This document shows, piece by piece, positions 31,231-39,459 of a stretch of 64,000 nt of DNA. The notes under the pieces are model-generated. The model saw only the letters and a program-made list of their open reading frames with translations, had not been told where the DNA came from and made no database searches. The position numbers were made by a program, and so were the translations under genes. Source of the DNA: DATATV01 sp035551355 (GTDB lineage Bacteria > Actinomycetota > Actinomycetes > Mycobacteriales > Pseudonocardiaceae); the NCBI GenBank assembly GCA_035551355.1, contig DASZNF010000052.1:1-64000 (forward strand). The letters run 5' to 3'. Within the stretch, counting starts at the first letter, position 1, and every line of letters begins with the position of its first letter.

Positions 31231-32832
31231 TCAGAGGGCGAAGCCACCCCCGCCCGCCCAGTCAAGGACGACCGTGGGCCACACGCCCAGGACGAGTGTC
31301 ACCAGTACGCCAAGCGTAATGGCCGCCGCCGTGAAGGGGCCCGGCACGCTCACCGTGGGCCCGTCCGGCGCCGGATCGCTGAAGTACATCAGCACGATGA
31401 CCCGCAGGTAGAAGAAGGCCGCGACGGTGCTGGCGATCAGCGCGACGACCACCAGCGGGCTCATGCCATCGGCCATGGCCGCCGAGAACACCACGAACTT
31501 GCCGACGAAACCGCTGGTCAGCGGGATGCCGGCCAGGGCGAGCAGCAGGAAGGTGAACACCCCGGCGACCAGCGGCGATCGTTTGGCCAGGCCGGCCCAG
31601 GACGACAGGTGAGATGCCTCACCGTCGGCGGTGCGGACCAGGCTGATGACGCCGAAGCAGGCGATCGTGGTGAACCCGTAGGAGACCAGGTAGAACAACG
31701 TCCCGGACAGCCCCTTCTGGGTCAGCGCGATCGCCCCGACCAGCAGGAACCCGGCGTGCGCGACCGATGAGTAGGCGATCATCCGTTTCACGTCGGTCTG
31801 GGTCAGGCCCAGGATCGCGCCGACGAACATGGACACGATGGCCACGCCCCACAGCACACTGCGCCATTCCCAGCTGGTGGACTGGAAGGCCACGGTGAGC
31901 ACGCGCAGGATGCCGCCGAACGCGGCCACCTTGGTGCACGCGCCCATGAACGCGGTGACCGGAGTGGGCGCGCCCTGGTAGACGTCCGGGGTCCAGGTGT
32001 GGAACGGGCCGACCGAGCCCTTGAACAGCAGGCCGACCACGAGCAGCCCGAGGCCGCCGAACAGCAGCGCGTCGGAGCGGTTACTGCCGGCCGCGGCGTG
32101 CGCGATGTCCGACAGGCGGACCGAACCGGCGTAGCCGTAGAGCAGAGCCAGGCCGTAGAGGAAGAACGCGGAGGCGAACGCGCCGAGCAGGAAGTACTTG
32201 ACCGCAGCTTCCTGGGACAGCAGCCGGCGCCGCCGGGCCAGGCCGCACATCAGGTACAGCGGCAGGGACAGCACTTCCAGCGCCACGAACATGGTGAGCA
32301 GGTCGTTGGCCGCGCAGAACACCATCATCCCGGACAGCGCGAACAGCGACAGCGGGAACACCTCGGTCTGCATGGTGCCCGCGAGCTGCGAGATCGGGCG
32401 GGCCGCGGCGCCAAGGCTCAGCCGCCGGGGCGTGCGGGCGGCCACCTGGCCGGTGTCGTCGATGCTGGCCACGAAGTAACCGCCGGGTTCCACGGTGCGG
32501 TCGGCGATCATCAGCATCGCGCACAGGCCCAGCGCCAGCAGCAGCCCCCAGAGGAACAGCGAAGGCCGGTCGATGGCGATGGTGCCGGCCAGCGTGGTGG
32601 TCGGGCTGGCGCCGGAGACATCGCCGATGTGCACGGCCAGGGTGATCCCGGCCAGCACCAGGGCCAGCAGGGTCACGGTGACCTGGGCGGCCCACCGGGA
32701 GCCGCGCGGCACGAACGCCTCGACCAGCACGCCGAGGCAGGCCGCGCCGAGCACGATCAGTACCGGCGCGATCGCGCCGTAGTCGACGGCGGGCGCCGAG
32801 ATCGCGGTGTCGGCGAGGAAAATCCCGTGCAT
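31231..32832 (-). CDS. nuoN: NADH-quinone oxidoreductase subunit N
   Basis: Antiporter-like proton-pumping subunit of complex I, 533 residues with about 14 membrane helices (for example MMVFCAANDLLTMFVALEVLSLPLYLMCGLARR, FHTWTPDVYQGAPTPVTAFMGACTKVAAF, TQTDVKRMIAYSSVAHAGFLLVGA). The conserved Glu in helix 5 (VALEVLSLPLY) and the Lys in ACTKVAAF are present. ATG 32832 overlaps the nuoM stop by one base, with AGGAGA upstream. The N-terminal hydrophilic insert SIDDTGQVAARTPRR is typical of actinobacterial NuoN. Confidence 0.95.
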   Translation of the reverse strand: MHGIFLADTAISAPAVDYGAIAPVLIVLGAACLGVLVEAFVPRGSRWAAQVTVTLLALVLAGITLAVHIGDVSGASPTTTLAGTIAIDRPSLFLWGLLLALGLCAMLMIADRTVEPGGYFVASIDDTGQVAARTPRRLSLGAAARPISQLAGTMQTEVFPLSLFALSGMMVFCAANDLLTMFVALEVLSLPLYLMCGLARRRRLLSQEAAVKYFLLGAFASAFFLYGLALLYGYAGSVRLSDIAHAAAGSNRSDALLFGGLGLLVVGLLFKGSVGPFHTWTPDVYQGAPTPVTAFMGACTKVAAFGGILRVLTVAFQSTSWEWRSVLWGVAIVSMFVGAILGLTQTDVKRMIAYSSVAHAGFLLVGAIALTQKGLSGTLFYLVSYGFTTIACFGVISLVRTADGEASHLSSWAGLAKRSPLVAGVFTFLLLALAGIPLTSGFVGKFVVFSAAMADGMSPLVVVALIASTVAAFFYLRVIVLMYFSDPAPDGPTVSVPGPFTAAAITLGVLVTLVLGVWPTVVLDWAGGGGFAL

Positions 32833-34397
32833 CACCTGTCTCCTACCTGAACCGACTGGAGGGTGGCGTTCACCGAGGGGGTGACCACGTCGAGCAAGGG
32901 TTTGGGATAGAAGCCCAGCAGCAGGATGAGCACGACCAGCGGCGCGAGCACCCACTTCTCCCGGCCGTTCAGGTCGGTGATGGCCTTCTTGGCCCCCACG
33001 GCCGGATTGGCCGCCGCGCCCGGGCCACCGGCCACGCTGACCAGCGCGTTGCCGCGCACCGGTCCCTGCATCACCCGTTGGTAGAGCCACAGCACGTACA
33101 GCGCGGCCAGCACCATGCCGACGGTGGCCAGCACCGAGTAGACCGGCTCGGTCGGGTAACTGCCCAGCAGGACGAGGAACTCACTGACGAAGGAGTTGGT
33201 GCCGGGCAGCGAAAGCGTGGTCAGACCGGCCAGGAACATCATCCCGGCCAGCATCGGGGTCACCTTGCCCATGCCCCCGTAGTCGTGCGCGTACGTCGAA
33301 TTGCCGCGCGCGGCGATCATGCCGATGACGATCAGCAGCATGCCGGTGGAGATGCTGTGGTTGACCATGTAGGTGACCGCGCCGACCTGGCCCTGCGCGG
33401 TGAACGCGAACACGCCCAGCGCGATGAACCCGAAGTGGGCCACCGAAACGTAGGCCACGAACCGTTTCATGTCGGTCTGCCCGGCGGCCAGCAGCGACCC
33501 GTACAGCACGCCGATCACGGCGAGGGTGAGCAGCAGCGGGGCCAGGGTGCGGCTGGCGTTGGGGAACAGCGGCAGGTTGTAGCGCAGGAAACCGAAGATG
33601 CCGACCTTGTCCAGCACGCCGACCAGGATCACGCCGACCCCGACCGGGGCTTCGGCGGTGGCGTCGGGCAGCCAGGTGTGGAAGGGCACCAGTGGGGCCT
33701 TGATCGCGAAGGCGAAGAAGAAGCCCATGAACAGCCAGATCTGCGTCGACAGCGGAGCATGGCTGACCACCCGGGTCAGCGTGGCCCAGTCGAACGTGCC
33801 GCTGCCGGTGACCCGCTCGGCGTAGGCCCAGCAGCCGATGGCCGAGGCCAGCATGAGCAGGCCGCCGAGGAAGGAGTACAGGAAGAACTTCACCGCCGCG
33901 TACTGCCGGCGCGGGCCGCCGTAGAAGCCGATCAGGAAGTACATCGGGATCAGCATGATCTCGAACAGCACGTAGAACAGGAACACGTCGGTGGCCGCGA
34001 ACACGCCCATCACCAGTGATTCCAGCACCAGCAGCAGGCTGAAGAACCCGGCGATGGAGCGGCCGTCGGGCAGCTTCTCCCGCCAGGACGCGCCGATCAC
34101 CACCGGCGAGAGCAGCGCGATCATCACCAGCATGACCAGCGCGATGCCGTCCACGCCGAAGGACAGGTGCACGCCGAACGGCGCGATCCAGTCCACCCCG
34201 GCCGCCATCTGCAGCCGGTCGCCGCCGGGCTGGTAGACGAAGATCGCGATCACCGCGAGGACGAACTCGCCGAGCGAGAAGCCCAGCGCGGTGTACCGGG
34301 CCAGTTGGTCGTTGTTGCGCAGGAAGACGACCACCGCGCCGCCGAGCAACGGCAGCAGCAGCAATGCCAGCAGGAGGGGAAAGCCGTGTGCACTCAT
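32832..34397 (-). CDS. nuoM: NADH-quinone oxidoreductase subunit M
   Basis: Second antiporter-like subunit, 521 residues and about 14 helices. Seen: DVFLFYVLFEIMLIPMYFLIGFYGG (conserved Glu), FHTWLPDATAEAPVGVGVILVGVLDKVGIFGFLRY (conserved Lys) and AAGQTDMKRFVAYVSVAHFGFIALGVFA. The C-terminal cytoplasmic loop carries an unremarkable Ala/Gly-rich segment. Its ATG overlaps the stop of a 19-residue open frame (ATGA), which in turn overlaps the nuoL stop. Confidence 0.95.
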   Translation of the reverse strand: MSAHGFPLLLALLLLPLLGGAVVVFLRNNDQLARYTALGFSLGEFVLAVIAIFVYQPGGDRLQMAAGVDWIAPFGVHLSFGVDGIALVMLVMIALLSPVVIGASWREKLPDGRSIAGFFSLLLVLESLVMGVFAATDVFLFYVLFEIMLIPMYFLIGFYGGPRRQYAAVKFFLYSFLGGLLMLASAIGCWAYAERVTGSGTFDWATLTRVVSHAPLSTQIWLFMGFFFAFAIKAPLVPFHTWLPDATAEAPVGVGVILVGVLDKVGIFGFLRYNLPLFPNASRTLAPLLLTLAVIGVLYGSLLAAGQTDMKRFVAYVSVAHFGFIALGVFAFTAQGQVGAVTYMVNHSISTGMLLIVIGMIAARGNSTYAHDYGGMGKVTPMLAGMMFLAGLTTLSLPGTNSFVSEFLVLLGSYPTEPVYSVLATVGMVLAALYVLWLYQRVMQGPVRGNALVSVAGGPGAAANPAVGAKKAITDLNGREKWVLAPLVVLILLLGFYPKPLLDVVTPSVNATLQSVQVGDR

Positions 34398-34453
34398 CGC
34401 CGCCCTCGCTTCGCCATCAACCCTGCGCTCGCTGAGAAGTTCCGCCCGCTCAT
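34394..34453 (-). CDS. 19-residue coupled mini-ORF between nuoL and nuoM
   Basis: Encodes MSGRNFSASAGLMAKRGRR. Its ATG (34453-34451) overlaps the nuoL stop in an ATGA, and its TGA (34396-34394) overlaps the nuoM ATG in a second ATGA. It therefore fills the 52-base gap between nuoL and nuoM with translation, letting ribosomes pass from one to the other by re-initiation. The peptide is basic, with no known domain. The DNA resembles GC-rich repetitive sequence (GCGAGCGCAGG, GCGAAGCGAGGGCGG), as do the pair between nuoC and nuoD. Confidence 0.5.
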   Translation of the reverse strand: MSGRNFSASAGLMAKRGRR

Positions 34454-36390
34454 CCGGAGAACCTCACCAGCAGCAGCGCGCCGATCAGCACGATCGCGCC
34501 TCCCAACATGCTGAGTGCGTAACTGCGCACGAAACCGGTCTGCAGCCTGCGCAATCGGCCCGATCCGCCGCCGAACGCCGCGGCCAGCCCGTTGACCAGA
34601 CCGTCGACGCCCTTGTTGTCGGTGAAGACGAGGGCACGGTCCAGCCAGGTGCCGGGCCGGGCGATCAGCGCCTCGTTCAGAGCGTTGCCGTACAGGTCCT
34701 TGCGGGCCGCGCGGACCGGCCAGGACACCAGTTCCGGCCGTTCGACCGGCACGTTTCGCCGGCCCACCAACAGAATCGCGGCGAGCACGCCGATCGCGGC
34801 CAGCACCAGCGTGCCCAGCGTGATGCCCAGGCTGGGGATCGGCGAGGCGGACCGCTCGGACAGCGCGCCGAGCGACGGGGTCAGCCAGTCGGCCAGCCGG
34901 TGGCCGATGGAGAAGAACGCGCCGGCGCCGATCGAGCCGATGGCCAGGATGATCATCGGCACGGTCATCGACGGAGTCGCCTCGTGCGGGTGGAAATCCT
35001 TGCCCTCGCTGGTTTTCTCCTCGCGCCAGCGTTCCTTGCCGAAGAACGTCATGATCACCAGTCGGGTCATGTAGAACGCGGTCAGCCCGGCGCCCACCGC
35101 GGCGGCGATGCCGAACACCCAGCCCTGCCAGCCGCCCTGCTGGAACGCGGCGTCGATGATGGCGTCCTTGGAGAAGTAACCGGACAGGCCGGGGAAACCG
35201 ATGATGGCCAGGTAACCCAGGCCGAAGGTGACCGCGGTGATCGGCATCCGGCGCAGCAGCCCGCCGAATTTGCGCATATCGGTCTCGTCGTCCATGGCGT
35301 GCATGACCGAACCGGCCCCGAGGAACAGCCCGGCCTTGAAGAAGCCGTGGGTGAGCAGGTGGGTGATGGCCAGCGCGTAGCCGAACGGGCCAAGGCCCAC
35401 GGCCAGCATCATGTAGCCGATCTGGCTGACCGTGGAGTAGGCCAGCACCTTCTTGATGTCGTCGTAGGCGCAGCCGATCACGCACCCGATGAGCAGCGTG
35501 ATGGTGCCGACGCAGACCACGACCAGCCGGCCGGTGTCGGTCAGGTTGAAGATCGGATTGGCCCGGGCCACCAGATAGACACCCGCGGTGACCATGGTCG
35601 CGGCGTGGATCAGCGCGGAAACCGGGGTCGGGCCCTCCATCGCGTCGGGCAACCACGCCTGCAGCGGGAACTGGCCGGACTTGCCGCACGCACCCAGCAG
35701 CAACAGCAACGCGATCGCGGTGATGGTGCCCGGGGACAGTTCGTGGACCCGGGCGAACACCTCGGTGTACTGGGTGGTGTGCAGCTTGGCGAACAGGATG
35801 AAGATGGCGATGGCCAGGCCGACGTCGCCGACCCGGTTCATCAGGAACGCCTTCTTGGCCGCGGTGGCGGCGCTCGGCCGGTCGGAGTACCAGCCGATCA
35901 GCAGGTACGAGGCCAGGCCGACCCCCTCCCAGCCCAGGTACAGGGTCACGAAACCGTTGCCCAGCACCAGAAGCAGCATGGAGGCGATGAACAGGTTCAG
36001 GTAGGCGAAGAACCGCCGCCGGTCCCGGTCATGGGCCATGTAGCCGATCGAGTAGACGTGGATCAGGCCGCCGACCCCGGTGATCAGCAACACGAAGGTC
36101 AGTGACAGCGGGTCCAGCCGCAGCCCGAAGTCCACCTGCAGCGCGGAAACCGGGATCCAGGAGAACAGGTGCAGGTTCTGCACCCGTTGCGCGGCAGGCA
36201 GTCCGGTGGAGTTGACGAACTGCACCACGCCCCAGACGAAGGCCAGGATCACCGTTGCGCAGCCCAGCAGGTGGCCCCACGCGTCGGTGCGCCGCCCGCC
36301 CAGGAACAGAACCAGCGCGCCCAGGGCGGGCAGCGCCAGCAGGAGCCACGCGGACGAGGCGACTCCGCTGGCGCTGATCACATCCGGCAT
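34450..36390 (-). CDS. nuoL: NADH-quinone oxidoreductase subunit L
   Basis: Largest antiporter-like subunit, 646 residues with about 16 helices and the long lateral helix at the C-terminus. Motifs: LYLGWEGVGLASYLLIGWYSDRPSAATAAKKAFLMNRVGDVG (conserved Glu and Lys), FPLQAWLPDAMEGPTPVSALIHAATMVTAGVYLVARA, and KKVLAYSTVSQIGYMMLA. The last 40 residues end VRFSG and the stop overlaps the start of the 19-residue mini-ORF. Ten bases separate it from nuoK upstream. Confidence 0.96.
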   Translation of the reverse strand: MPDVISASGVASSAWLLLALPALGALVLFLGGRRTDAWGHLLGCATVILAFVWGVVQFVNSTGLPAAQRVQNLHLFSWIPVSALQVDFGLRLDPLSLTFVLLITGVGGLIHVYSIGYMAHDRDRRRFFAYLNLFIASMLLLVLGNGFVTLYLGWEGVGLASYLLIGWYSDRPSAATAAKKAFLMNRVGDVGLAIAIFILFAKLHTTQYTEVFARVHELSPGTITAIALLLLLGACGKSGQFPLQAWLPDAMEGPTPVSALIHAATMVTAGVYLVARANPIFNLTDTGRLVVVCVGTITLLIGCVIGCAYDDIKKVLAYSTVSQIGYMMLAVGLGPFGYALAITHLLTHGFFKAGLFLGAGSVMHAMDDETDMRKFGGLLRRMPITAVTFGLGYLAIIGFPGLSGYFSKDAIIDAAFQQGGWQGWVFGIAAAVGAGLTAFYMTRLVIMTFFGKERWREEKTSEGKDFHPHEATPSMTVPMIILAIGSIGAGAFFSIGHRLADWLTPSLGALSERSASPIPSLGITLGTLVLAAIGVLAAILLVGRRNVPVERPELVSWPVRAARKDLYGNALNEALIARPGTWLDRALVFTDNKGVDGLVNGLAAAFGGGSGRLRRLQTGFVRSYALSMLGGAIVLIGALLLVRFSG

Positions 36391-36400
36391 CGTTGCCCTC

Positions 36401-36700
36401 TCAGTACTTCAGCAGGTTGGAATCATCCACAGAGGACGATCGCCGGGTGCGGAAGATGGACATGATGATGGCCAGCCCGACCACCACCTCGGCGGCGGCG
36501 ACCACCATCACGAAGAACGCCATCACCTGGCCGTTGAGCGACCCGTTGATCCGGGCGAAGGTGACCAGGCTCAGGTTCACCGCGTTGAGCATCAGCTCCA
36601 CGCACATGAACACCACGATCGCGTTGCGCCGCACCAGAACCCCGACCGCGCCGATGCAGAACAGCAGCGCGGACAGCAACAGGTAGTACGTGGGCGTCAT
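36401..36700 (-). CDS. nuoK: NADH-quinone oxidoreductase subunit K
   Basis: Small membrane subunit, 99 residues with three helices. It has the two conserved membrane glutamates, in FMCVELMLNAVNLSLV (Glu36 region) and VVAAAEVVVGLAIIMSIF (Glu72 region), needed for proton transfer. Start ATG 36700 overlaps the nuoJ stop by 4 bases (ATGA). Confidence 0.95.
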   Translation of the reverse strand: MTPTYYLLLSALLFCIGAVGVLVRRNAIVVFMCVELMLNAVNLSLVTFARINGSLNGQVMAFFVMVVAAAEVVVGLAIIMSIFRTRRSSSVDDSNLLKY

Positions 36701-37548
36701 CGGTGCGCCTCCTCGTGACCGGTCAGAGCGTGCGCGTCCGGTTTGGCCTCGGTGTCGGACACCTCGGCCCGGTCGGACTCGAAGTCCTCCACCTCGGTGG
36801 ACTCGATGATCTCGAACAGCGAGTCCGGCGACACAGAGCCGTCGGGCAGAAGCGCCGGAGTGGCCACCGAGTTGGCGGTGGCGAACACGCCCGGGCCGGG
36901 CCGCGAGGAGGGCCGCTCGTACTCGCCGCGGAACCGCGCGACCACCAGTTCCCGCTGGGTGCGCTTGACGCCCTTCTTGCCGGCGAAGGCCAGCACCATG
37001 GCGCCCAGCGCGGCGGTGATCAGCAGCGCCGAGGTCAGTTCGAACGGGAACAGGAAGTCGGTGAACAGCGACCGGCCGATGTTGGCCACGTTGCCGCCGT
37101 TGGTGGTGTTGGGCGTCACCAGCCCGGCCGAGGTGACCTCGCTCAGCGAGTTGGCCACGATGCCCACGACCAGCCCGGCCAGGCCGACGCCCAGTACCCC
37201 GGCCCACAACCGCTGGCCGCGCAGCACTTCCACCACCGAGTCCGAGGAGTCCCGGCCGACCATCATCAGCACGAACAGGAACAGCATCATGATCGCGCCG
37301 GTGTACACGATGATCTGCACGAAACCCAGGAACGGCGCCTGCTGGACCATGTACATCACGCCCAGCGAGAGCATGGTCAGCACCAGCCACAGCGCGGAGT
37401 GCACGGCGTTGCGGGAGAACAGCATGCCCAGCGCGCCGGCCAGTGCGATCGGCCCGAGGACCCAGAACGCGATGGCCTCGCCGGTGCCGACCTGGCTGGC
37501 CTGTTCGGCCGCGGTCTGCGCCAGCAGCGGCCCGAGCTGCTGCATCAT
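36697..37548 (-). CDS. nuoJ: NADH-quinone oxidoreductase subunit J
   Basis: Membrane subunit of complex I, 283 residues. The N-terminal 170 residues contain five helices with MLFSRNAVHSALWLVLTMLSLGVMYMVQQAPFLGFVQIIVYTGAIMMLFLFVLMMVGRD, the conserved NuoJ core including the pi-bulge region. The C-terminal 110 residues after helix 5 form a hydrophilic extension (RPSSRPGPGVFATANSVATPALLPDGSVS and an acidic tail), longer than in enteric NuoJ but usual in actinobacteria. It overlaps nuoI and nuoK by 4 bases each. Confidence 0.95.
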   Translation of the reverse strand: MMQQLGPLLAQTAAEQASQVGTGEAIAFWVLGPIALAGALGMLFSRNAVHSALWLVLTMLSLGVMYMVQQAPFLGFVQIIVYTGAIMMLFLFVLMMVGRDSSDSVVEVLRGQRLWAGVLGVGLAGLVVGIVANSLSEVTSAGLVTPNTTNGGNVANIGRSLFTDFLFPFELTSALLITAALGAMVLAFAGKKGVKRTQRELVVARFRGEYERPSSRPGPGVFATANSVATPALLPDGSVSPDSLFEIIESTEVEDFESDRAEVSDTEAKPDAHALTGHEEAHR

Positions 37549-38132
37549 TTCGCGGTCCCCTCATGCTTGGCCGTCTCCTGCGCCGCGGCGGCGGCCGAGG
37601 CCGACTCGGCCGGCTTGGGTTCGGCCTTGGCCAGTTGCGGACCGTTGACGTAGTAGTCCTGCTCGTTATCGCCCAGCCGCATCGGGTGCGGCGGGGCCTC
37701 CATGCCGGGCAGCAGCGGAGCCATCAGCTGCTCCTTGGTGTAGATCAGGTCCTGCCGGTTGTCGTCGGCCAGCTCGTAGAAGTTGATCATCGTGAGCGAC
37801 CGGGTCGGGCAGGCCTCGATGCACAGGCCGCAGCCGATGCAGCGCAGGTAGTTGATCTGGTAGTCGATGCCGTAGCGCTCACCGGGCGAGTAGCGCGCCT
37901 CGTCGGTGTTGTCGGCGCCCTCCACGAAGATCGCGTCGGCCGGGCAGGCCCACGCGCACAGTTCGCAGCCGACGCACTTCTCCAGCCCGTCGGGATGCCG
38001 GTTGAGCTGGTGGCGGCCGTGGTAGCGGGGCGCGGTCGGCCGGAAGTCCTCCGGGTACTGCTCGGTGACCACCTTCTTGAACATGGTGGAGAAGGTGACG
38101 CCGAAGCCCTTCAGCCCATCAAACAGAGCCAT
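37545..38132 (-). CDS. nuoI: NADH-quinone oxidoreductase subunit I
   Basis: Peripheral-arm subunit carrying clusters N6a and N6b. The 195-residue protein has two 4Fe-4S motifs, CVGCELCAWACPADAI and CIGCGLCIEACPTRSL (about residues 54-69 and 99-114), and the preceding RYHGRHQLNRHPDGLEKC. The Ala/Glu-rich C-terminal tail is extra. ATG 38132 lies within the end of nuoH (14-base overlap). Confidence 0.96.
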   Translation of the reverse strand: MALFDGLKGFGVTFSTMFKKVVTEQYPEDFRPTAPRYHGRHQLNRHPDGLEKCVGCELCAWACPADAIFVEGADNTDEARYSPGERYGIDYQINYLRCIGCGLCIEACPTRSLTMINFYELADDNRQDLIYTKEQLMAPLLPGMEAPPHPMRLGDNEQDYYVNGPQLAKAEPKPAESASAAAAAQETAKHEGTAK

Positions 38133-39459
38133 CGCCGCTCTCCTTTCCGGCGCCCGCGGTCACCGCGGTGTCGGCCGGCTTCTGCCCGGCCGAACGCCGC
38201 TCGCGCGCGGTGGTCCGGCGCCGCGGTTTGTTGGGGATCTCCAGGTTCAGCGGGGGCACCGGGTAACCGCCGCCGGTGACCTCGACCCGGTTGTCGGACA
38301 CCTTGCGTTCCGGGGTGATGAACGCGATGACCACCGCGATCACCACGATCACGCCGAGGATGACCAGCACCATCGGCGCCGAGAACCCGTAGCGGGCCTT
38401 GATGTCGCGCACCGCGATCACCGCGACCGTCCACACAAGAGAAATCGGGACCAGGAACTTCCAGCCCAGCTTCATGAACTGGTCGTAGCGCATCCGGGGC
38501 AGCGTGCCGCGCAGCCAGATGTAGACGAACAGGAAGATCAGCGTCTTGATGATGAACCAGATCACCGGGTACCAGCCGGAGTTCGCGCCCGACCACAGCG
38601 ACAGCGGCCACGGGGCCCGCCAGCCGCCGAGGAACAGCGTGGTCGCCACACACGAGACCACCACCATGTTCACGTACTCGGCCAGGAAGAACAGCGCGAA
38701 CTTCAGCGAGGTGTACTCGGTGTGGAACCCGCCGACCAGCTCGGATTCCGCCTCCGGCAGGTCGAACGGGGCCCGGTTGGTCTCGCCGACCATGGAGATC
38801 AGGTAGATCACGAAACTGGGCAGCAGCAGCCAGGCGTACCAGCCGCCCTGCTGGGAGTTCACGATGTCGGCGGTGGACAGCGAGTGCGACTCCACGATCA
38901 CCGACACGATGGCCAGGCCCATGGCGACCTCGTAGGAGATCACCTGCGCGGCCGAGCGCAGCGAGCCGAGCAACGGGTAGGGCGAGCCGGACGACCAGCC
39001 GGACAGCACGATGCCGTACACACCCAGCGAGGAGCAGGCCAGCACGACCAGGATGCCCACCGGCAGATCGGTCAGCTGCAGCACCGTCTGGTGGCCGAAC
39101 ATGGACACCTGCGGGCCGAACGGGATGACCGAGAAGGCCAGGAACGCCGGGATGGTGGACACCACCGGGGCGATGAAGTACACCCACTTGTCGGCCAGGA
39201 CCGGCCGGATGTCCTCCTTGAAGGCCAGCTTCAGGCCGTCGGCCAGGGACTGCAGCCAGCCGTTGGGGCCGACCCGGTTGGGGCCGGTCCGGTGCTGCAT
39301 CCGGGCCACGACCTTGCGCTCCCAGTTGATCATGAACAGCGTCATCAGCACGCCGAACACGAACAGCACGACCACCTTGATGATGGTCAGCCACACCGGG
39401 TCATGTGCCAGCACCGCGGCGGTCTGCCCGTTGGTGTAGGCATGCCAGGCAGCTTGCAT
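38119..39459 (-). CDS. nuoH: NADH-quinone oxidoreductase subunit H
   Basis: Quinone-chamber membrane subunit, 446 residues with eight helices. Conserved elements: RMQHRTGPNRVGPNGWLQSLADGLKLAFKEDIRP, ELAMGLAIVS-like YEVAMGLAIVSVIV, and the acidic loop FDLPEAESELVGGFHTEYTSLKFALFFLAEY. A C-terminal extension of about 60 residues (ERKVSDNRVEVTGGGYPVPPLNLEIPNKPRRR) is typical of high-GC Gram-positives. Its start overlaps the nuoG stop by one base. Confidence 0.96.
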   Translation of the reverse strand: MQAAWHAYTNGQTAAVLAHDPVWLTIIKVVVLFVFGVLMTLFMINWERKVVARMQHRTGPNRVGPNGWLQSLADGLKLAFKEDIRPVLADKWVYFIAPVVSTIPAFLAFSVIPFGPQVSMFGHQTVLQLTDLPVGILVVLACSSLGVYGIVLSGWSSGSPYPLLGSLRSAAQVISYEVAMGLAIVSVIVESHSLSTADIVNSQQGGWYAWLLLPSFVIYLISMVGETNRAPFDLPEAESELVGGFHTEYTSLKFALFFLAEYVNMVVVSCVATTLFLGGWRAPWPLSLWSGANSGWYPVIWFIIKTLIFLFVYIWLRGTLPRMRYDQFMKLGWKFLVPISLVWTVAVIAVRDIKARYGFSAPMVLVILGVIVVIAVVIAFITPERKVSDNRVEVTGGGYPVPPLNLEIPNKPRRRTTARERRSAGQKPADTAVTAGAGKESGDGSV

